A stretch of 10,905 bases of DNA from the NCBI GenBank assembly GCA_903911455.1, contig CAIWDQ010000317.1, positions 1 to 10,905 of the forward strand, read 5' to 3'. Source of the DNA: an uncultured bacterium (lineage in GTDB: Bacteria > Bacteroidota > Bacteroidia > Bacteroidales > JACABE01). Positions 8,601 to 10,905 of this stretch are shown here, piece by piece. Both the position numbers and the translations under genes were made by a program. Every line of letters starts with the position of its first letter. The stretch's first letter is position 1. The notes under the pieces were generated by a model, which saw only the letters and a list, made by a program, of their open reading frames with translations, was not told where the DNA came from and searched no databases.

Positions 8601-9114
8601 CAACTTCAATCCTAAGACTGCCGAAGACGATAACTACAAGTTCTTAAGAGCTCTCGACCTTGATATTATTACGAACGGCTTTAAGCCTTTTGATGCTGCT
8701 ACTTTACAAAGATTGAACGATATTATGATTAACAAGAATGTTAATTCTAATTTTGCTATCTCAATTTTAAATAACAGTTCTTCTTATCGCGAACATATAT
8801 TTGATATTCCACAAGTAACTTCACCAAGTGCTAGTAGTAATATTCAGCATATAAGTTCCGATCAGGCATCTATTACTATTATTCCTAACCCTGCTACTGA
8901 TGTTGTTTATATCGAAGTATTACAATCTAATCTTTTGAATGGCATTGTTCAGATATTTGATATGAATGGCAAGCAAGTGAACAACTTTAAGTTGAATTCT
9001 GTTGCCGGTGGCTTCGAAATGGATATTCGTAATCTAAAGAAAGGTATCTATTTCGTAACACTTACTGATCAGAACTACGGTTCTATTAAAACTGCTAAAC
9101 TTATTAAAGACTAA
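2605..9114 (+). CDS. Giant PKD/Ig-repeat, beta-helix surface protein with T9SS type A sorting domain
   Basis: The 2169-residue product starts with a signal peptide (residues 1 to about 24, KPK then a leucine-rich core), which supports the ATG at 2605. Residues 85-125 are Cys-rich. A PKD domain with the classic WDFGDGT (229-235) covers about 197-292. PKD-like and Ig-like modules follow to about 1415, including a second PKD near 905-988 (WNYGDG at 936-941) and two Ig-like units with YQWYKNG (749-755 and 1017-1023). A Gly/Pro linker lies at 805-816. Residues about 1425-1830 form a right-handed parallel beta-helix, with short Asn-rich rungs such as EINNNQIANN and IVNNKINGFHYGI. A helical stretch (about 1970-2065) leads to the type A sorting domain at about 2085-2169 (IPNPATD, FDMNGKQV, KGIYFVTL, KLIKD). 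It is probably a long stalk presenting the beta-helix at the cell surface, for adhesion or glycan binding or cleavage. No catalytic residues can be named, so enzyme activity is not claimed. The gene ends in a terminator and stands alone. Confidence 0.9.
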   Translation: MKPKLLFRIILLVLLFISSSSIYSKVYSSNDGLSLLSNNTFIKGEAKTELSTNIVSKLLYSSPSPRDFKNNINEFVSVNSLLMPKACCPEFILKDAVDICPPDGACHQSSSPAGNTGGKSLAACKNTAHTYTVYPNDPTFTYTWTITGGSPLSFTGNPIIIVWGGGSSGSIKVVMSNIGVGGSCLDSLTMDVCLIDGPKAKFLTSKDTVCKNTPVHFTNISLGGSVYHWDFGDGTSSNLANPPDHSYALPGTYKVLLTAQDMGSGQVIPGTQGDGQIVPCGCTDTISKFIVVLSGDGPVINYDCCFGTVCAGDTSSFCTTMACGSYSWSVTGGTIISGVGTSCIKIKWNSVYTVPTTVTLQACATSTCPGATTLNVPVLYPNLPISGPTTICVGASGSYSLPWLPGTYYKWTVSGGLYSFNKTDRNTTSVNITFNTPGPFWVKCIYTNPMIGCNGADSVLVNVLPVFSINGTQTVCEGNPVYYFASGAANWTISPSGPTIISGNGTSTVLVSFTPGSYTITATPLSPATYCNTNAIFKVNAIAKPILGSVNGPANACPGSNLIYSITSNVSGSQYVWAISGGTGNIASQMGADNDSVVVNFTGLGPWILTVYQEIEITPGVFCQSLPKSILVNPFIPPLITGTSTVCANSTGTYTAGVSTPPGGYQWTISPSYQGTILSQVGNSVIILWHGPANIATLSVTSCAGNDFFPVTINAPPAAVASYNMLPIFCQGASQTLILSTPIVAGCSYQWYKNGSPVPLATSSSLNVSIAPLAIGTYQYYVVVTLNGCSITSNIINVRIDDCTVGTNGGGPNPGSCDALAFFKTYVVCGNITLLNLSSVVAPSTITNYSWSITGPGTGTFTPNANVATPGLSVNASGNYTITLTVTSSSGCVTTWTQIVTVLLPTANFTFTSPLCVNSIATFTPIPNLPSLNYAWNYGDGATTYYGPAITQHAYTTASPPPYNVSLMIIDAYGCTASVIKPVVVNPLPSCTISASDTIFCPGGNVTLFGCTGMSSYQWYKNGNPISGATLINYIANTIGEYWCSVTNGVGCANTTNHIYIYIHTLPKAHIIGSHYVCALPSGVATLNLSTLFDANYTYNWISIPAGAIFSPTNANATSINITMPLVLPVTYQFIVTVTDVTTGCINSDTMCVTFFETPVLSVTNLNACQGTSVTLTPSLINTTKYKYQWTNGATTPVITAINPGFYAVTITNKATGCSATANAGTINPKPDLSLFPLGCKSLCGNDTLYMYIPLPLNAIAPNNTYASAYPIIKWYDNGNYVTPIGTGQNINYPLPHTGTHQISVVVTNSFGCTDSMGVFCAKYACCLIALDSVHTHDALCTQSTDGGFTIYLSPTSVGGPFYITTAPLIPNLPGTITPGVPYVVSNLAPGTYSFTIASASGACNLHYDVIIKYTKLNCCFAETDTLFHKITSNITLTGNVVWDGKYYIADNVIVTMSGGTLDITTMDVVFGKCAGIDFVNGGHLRATNSVFRPCNIDGTWRGLRFVGNGQFSNIINTSTFKNAEVALYFQNQSDGVVSDNLFSNCNYGVRIENNNTFNHPISGNQFLTEQFLPMFTGCYSFVNNSSSYGIYAIASRLLQQVSQNGFVNTKGTSNPQTYGIYQVKSGGLFSANTFTDQFYSIYLNTPVYPSTIENNIIEVNLAAVNPPSSIYVNNSNIAVVEINNNQIANNFHVFNSNSGIYSQFSSNISIVNNKINGFHYGIIATNAKNYQISYNTITDADVNGIYFYGISTIKNYITCNTINMRNYNATTGLYSIDLSTLSEVSSNCIFDCNTSMDLRSFTVPNFPKVRNNYLYNYNKIGINDFGYGGNIGTLVPADPGLNTLWSNYNTAIDINSNTNIVVADNFGMFNISFPQVQIVSNRPYNSTAACGQQIYNMPSQGNLNIKYTCDNYAGMIGALNGTAATAFLLQPNYSNTLQTSTTQFDDANMILACVENPSISLLNEMLNLNTLTENDKAILKYNYYYKKADYTNAGISLSNFNPKTAEDDNYKFLRALDLDIITNGFKPFDAATLQRLNDIMINKNVNSNFAISILNNSSSYREHIFDIPQVTSPSASSNIQHISSDQASITIIPNPATDVVYIEVLQSNLLNGIVQIFDMNGKQVNNFKLNSVAGGFEMDIRNLKKGIYFVTLTDQNYGSIKTAKLIKD
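4849..5672 (+). repeat. Exact 20-nt direct repeat within two Ig-like modules
   Basis: TATCAATGGTATAAGAATGG occurs at 4849-4868 and again at 5653-5672. The offset is 804 nt, exactly 268 codons, so both copies are in frame and encode YQWYKNG. This is the core strand of an Ig-like module, with the Trp of the fold. The DNA-level identity suggests module duplication or conversion within the gene, not only protein-level conservation. Confidence 0.75.
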
Positions 9115-9145
9115 GTTTCGATTAGGATTTCTTTATTAGTTTTTT

Positions 9146-9177
9146 ACCCTGTCCTGATTCTCGGGACAGGGTTTTTT
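9146..9177 (+). terminator. Intrinsic terminator of the giant gene
   Basis: ACCCTGTCC at 9146-9154 pairs with GGACAGGGT at 9164-9172. The stem can extend by a T-G and a G-C pair to 11 bp with a 5-nt loop (9157-9161). The T run at 9172-9177 follows. It begins about 30 nt after the stop codon at 9112-9114, as expected for a Rho-independent terminator on the plus strand. Confidence 0.92.
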
Positions 9178-9196
9178 ATTTATATAAGCATCATCA

Positions 9197-9216
9197 TTTG
9201 TAGGGACGTGACATAT
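9197..9216. repeat. Possible fragment of a dispersed palindromic repeat
   Basis: TTTGTAGGGACGTGACATAT at 9197-9216 looks like one arm of the short palindromic intergenic elements of the TGTAGGGACG...CGTCCCTACA kind that I recall from Bacteroidota genomes. The matching right arm is missing here, so this would be a truncated copy. The assignment rests on memory, and a single copy in this window cannot prove it. Confidence 0.3.
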
Positions 9217-9221
9217 AATTC

Positions 9222-9256
9222 AAAAAAGCCCTTACCATTTCTGATAAGAGCTTTTT
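9222..9256 (-). terminator. Intrinsic terminator for the minus-strand gene
   Basis: AAAAAGC at 9223-9229 pairs with GCTTTTT at 9250-9256, and after one mismatch CTTA at 9231-9234 pairs with TAAG at 9245-9248, leaving a 10-nt loop. On the minus strand the hairpin is followed by TTTTTT, so it probably ends the transcript of the gene whose stop is at 9399-9401. It could also work as a backup on the plus strand, where T residues follow. Confidence 0.7.
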
Positions 9257-9264
9257 ATTTATTG

Positions 9265-9395
9265 AATTCTTAATTTTTAATTCTTAATTCTTTTAGTCTC
9301 TTTTTCTTAATTCTTGATTCTTAATTCTCTCCCTCTCTTAGTTATTAGTTCCCAATTCTTAATTCTTAATTTTTAATTCTTAATTATTAATTATG
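9265..9395. repeat. Degenerate heptanucleotide array (AATTCTT)n
   Basis: Units of 7 nt read AATTCTT with drift. Intact or near copies lie at 9265-9271, 9272-9278 (AATTTTT), 9279-9285, 9286-9292, 9309-9315, 9316-9322 (GATTCTT), 9323-9329, 9354-9360, 9361-9367, 9368-9374, 9375-9381, 9382-9388 (AATTATT) and 9389-9395 (AATTATG). A CT-rich, more diverged section (9330-9353) interrupts the array. It ends 3 nt before the stop codon of the minus-strand gene. Replication slippage is the likely origin; no function is evident. Confidence 0.85.
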
Positions 9396-9398
9396 CCT

Positions 9399-10905
9399 TT
9401 AGCGTAGTATCATCACACTCCCATGATAATTCTTTTCAACCCAACTTGTGTAATTTGTAGCTTTTATAATATAATAGTAAGTACCATCTGCAACATCTTT
9501 ACCTTTAATTTTCCCATCCCAATTATTTTGGTAGTTATTATCTTCAAATACTTTTACTCCCCATCTATCGTAAATCTGAACTTCTATTTTATTGTTTTCT
9601 GTTTGTTTTATTACAAAATAATCATTATGCCCATCACCGTTAGGAGTAAATATATTTGGTATGATAGGTTCTATTGTACAATCAGTATAGGTAAGTTTAA
9701 AGCTTTTAGTTGCAATGCCACATTGATTGCTTAAAGTTAAAGTATATATTCCTGCTTGATTAAATAGATGTAAATTATTTGTATCACCATCATTCCATGA
9801 TATTTTATAAGAACCATTTGGAATTAAAATAGAAACAGGAGTACCGGCACATAAAGAAGTATCAGAAATTAAATTTATTGATGGAGTGCCAATGTAAGTT
9901 ACATTTATACTATCTATAGAAGAACAATTAAAATTATTAGTAACTTTTACCCAGTACAGACCTTGATGAGTTACACTATAGAATGAACTTGTTGTATTAT
10001 CTTGCCAAACATAATTACAATTTTGTTTTGTAGCATTTAATAATAAAGATTGACCATAACAAAGAATTGTATCATCTCCTAAATTAACTATTGGCGATGG
10101 TAAATAACTTATATAAATTGTATCAGAACTTGTAATATTATATTCAGGGAAATAAGCTCTTAACCAATAAGTGCCTGGCTGAGTAACTGTATAAGTTGAA
10201 GTATGACTACTATCCTGCCATGTATAGATTGCATTTTGTAAGTTTGGATTCAATACTAAACTTTTCCCGCTGCATAATGTAGTATCATAGCCAAGTTTAA
10301 AATTAAAACTACACTCACATACTGATATATCATCAATAAAATAATATGGCATAACCCAATTATTAGGGATGCTTTGGTAATTTGTATGTATATTGTCACT
10401 AAAGTTTCCAATTGTTAAATATTTTTCCCTTCCTGAAGCAATAAATGTACCATTAACTTTCACCCAATTCACAGTATCAGTAATTATACCATTATAATTT
10501 TCTATCTGTGGTGTTAAATAATATAACCCATGTCCCAATATTGAGCCTAATACTGTATCTACTGAAAAATACATTCCCATATTTTCAACAGCACCCATAC
10601 TAAAATTACTTAGTGAAGTATAAAATTCCCCACAATATCGCTTATTATGTTTCAAACTATCTATGAGTGTCCCCATAATATATTCTCTATAATCATGATT
10701 AGATCCTGACCCATACATATAAACTCCAGCCATACCGTTACCAGTTCTTGGATGTTGTACAGCTAAATATGAAATTATATAATTAGAAGTTCCACAAGTA
10801 TTAAAATAATCAGAGGATCCATTGCCCCCTAAGCAATCAGTCCAAGGATATGCTCGTATTATTTGACATGAATAATCAGGGCATAAAGTAAAATATTCAA
10901 AAGAA
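9399..10905 (-). CDS. T9SS-exported protein with Ig-like repeats and type B sorting domain, 5'-truncated by window
   Basis: The frame stays open to the window edge, so the ATG at 10733 is an internal Met and the real start lies outside. 501 residues are visible. The first in-window residues read SFEYFTLCPDYSC. This fits the N-terminal NxSFE strand that often follows the signal peptide in this family, so perhaps only about 25-35 residues are missing. Visible residues 1-198 form a jelly-roll-like domain ending in YFIDDISVCEC. Three Ig-like repeats follow (about 203-268, 272-340 and 343-408), each with an LC(S/Y/A)G start; the first two have a central WQD and the third WND. Residues about 413-501 are a type B (gliding-motility-associated, TIGR04131-like) sorting domain: IPNIFTPNGDGHND, IYDRWGVKVFE, NWDGKIKGKDVADGTYYY. 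The product should be exported by T9SS and held at the surface. It converges on the giant gene and has its own likely terminator at 9222-9256. Binding partner unknown. Confidence 0.9.
   Translation of the reverse strand, partial: SFEYFTLCPDYSCQIIRAYPWTDCLGGNGSSDYFNTCGTSNYIISYLAVQHPRTGNGMAGVYMYGSGSNHDYREYIMGTLIDSLKHNKRYCGEFYTSLSNFSMGAVENMGMYFSVDTVLGSILGHGLYYLTPQIENYNGIITDTVNWVKVNGTFIASGREKYLTIGNFSDNIHTNYQSIPNNWVMPYYFIDDISVCECSFNFKLGYDTTLCSGKSLVLNPNLQNAIYTWQDSSHTSTYTVTQPGTYWLRAYFPEYNITSSDTIYISYLPSPIVNLGDDTILCYGQSLLLNATKQNCNYVWQDNTTSSFYSVTHQGLYWVKVTNNFNCSSIDSINVTYIGTPSINLISDTSLCAGTPVSILIPNGSYKISWNDGDTNNLHLFNQAGIYTLTLSNQCGIATKSFKLTYTDCTIEPIIPNIFTPNGDGHNDYFVIKQTENNKIEVQIYDRWGVKVFEDNNYQNNWDGKIKGKDVADGTYYYIIKATNYTSWVEKNYHGSVMILR

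Noticed and set aside
9423..9734. Plus-strand open frame of 103 residues that looks hydrophobic and membrane-like
   Set aside because: It lies wholly antisense to the well-supported sorting domain and third Ig-like repeat of the minus-strand gene. The hydrophobicity follows from AT-rich antisense codons.

Overview
The window is AT-rich DNA that looks like Bacteroidota. Three signs support this: a promoter of the Bacteroidota type (TTG, 20 nt, TATCTTTG) at 234-264, no Shine-Dalgarno sequence before the genes, and three large proteins ending in type IX secretion system (T9SS) sorting domains. The genus cannot be told from the sequence. Such domains are typical of Bacteroidota with the PorSS/gliding-type export machinery.

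Layout. 1-323: AT-rich leader with a clear promoter. 324-1451 (+): a 375-residue secreted protein with a cohesin-like beta-sandwich and a type A sorting domain. 1470-1505: a strong, nearly symmetric terminator shared with the next, convergent gene. 1510-2340 (-): a lone tyrosine recombinase with a complete catalytic set. 2341-2604: a divergent intergenic region with a 10-bp inverted repeat near the recombinase start and an unusually GC-rich, possibly structured segment just before the next gene. 2605-9114 (+): a giant 2169-residue surface protein made of a signal peptide, a long stalk of PKD/Ig-like modules, a parallel beta-helix and a type A sorting domain. 9115-9398: two hairpin terminators, a possible remnant of a dispersed repeat and a degenerate heptanucleotide array. 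9399-10905 (-): the C-terminal 501 residues of a third exported protein (jelly-roll-like domain, three Ig-like repeats, type B sorting domain), cut by the window edge.

How they fit together. The three large genes probably encode cell-surface or secreted proteins that use the same exporter, but they lie in separate transcription units and no shared pathway is visible. The recombinase is the only DNA-processing gene. It may mark a mobile or invertible segment among surface-protein genes, but no invertible promoter or element ends could be proved. The least explained pieces are the GC-rich leader at 2531-2585, the codon-use shift inside the giant gene near 5050, and the heptamer array at 9265-9395. 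I found no tRNA, rRNA or CRISPR array.
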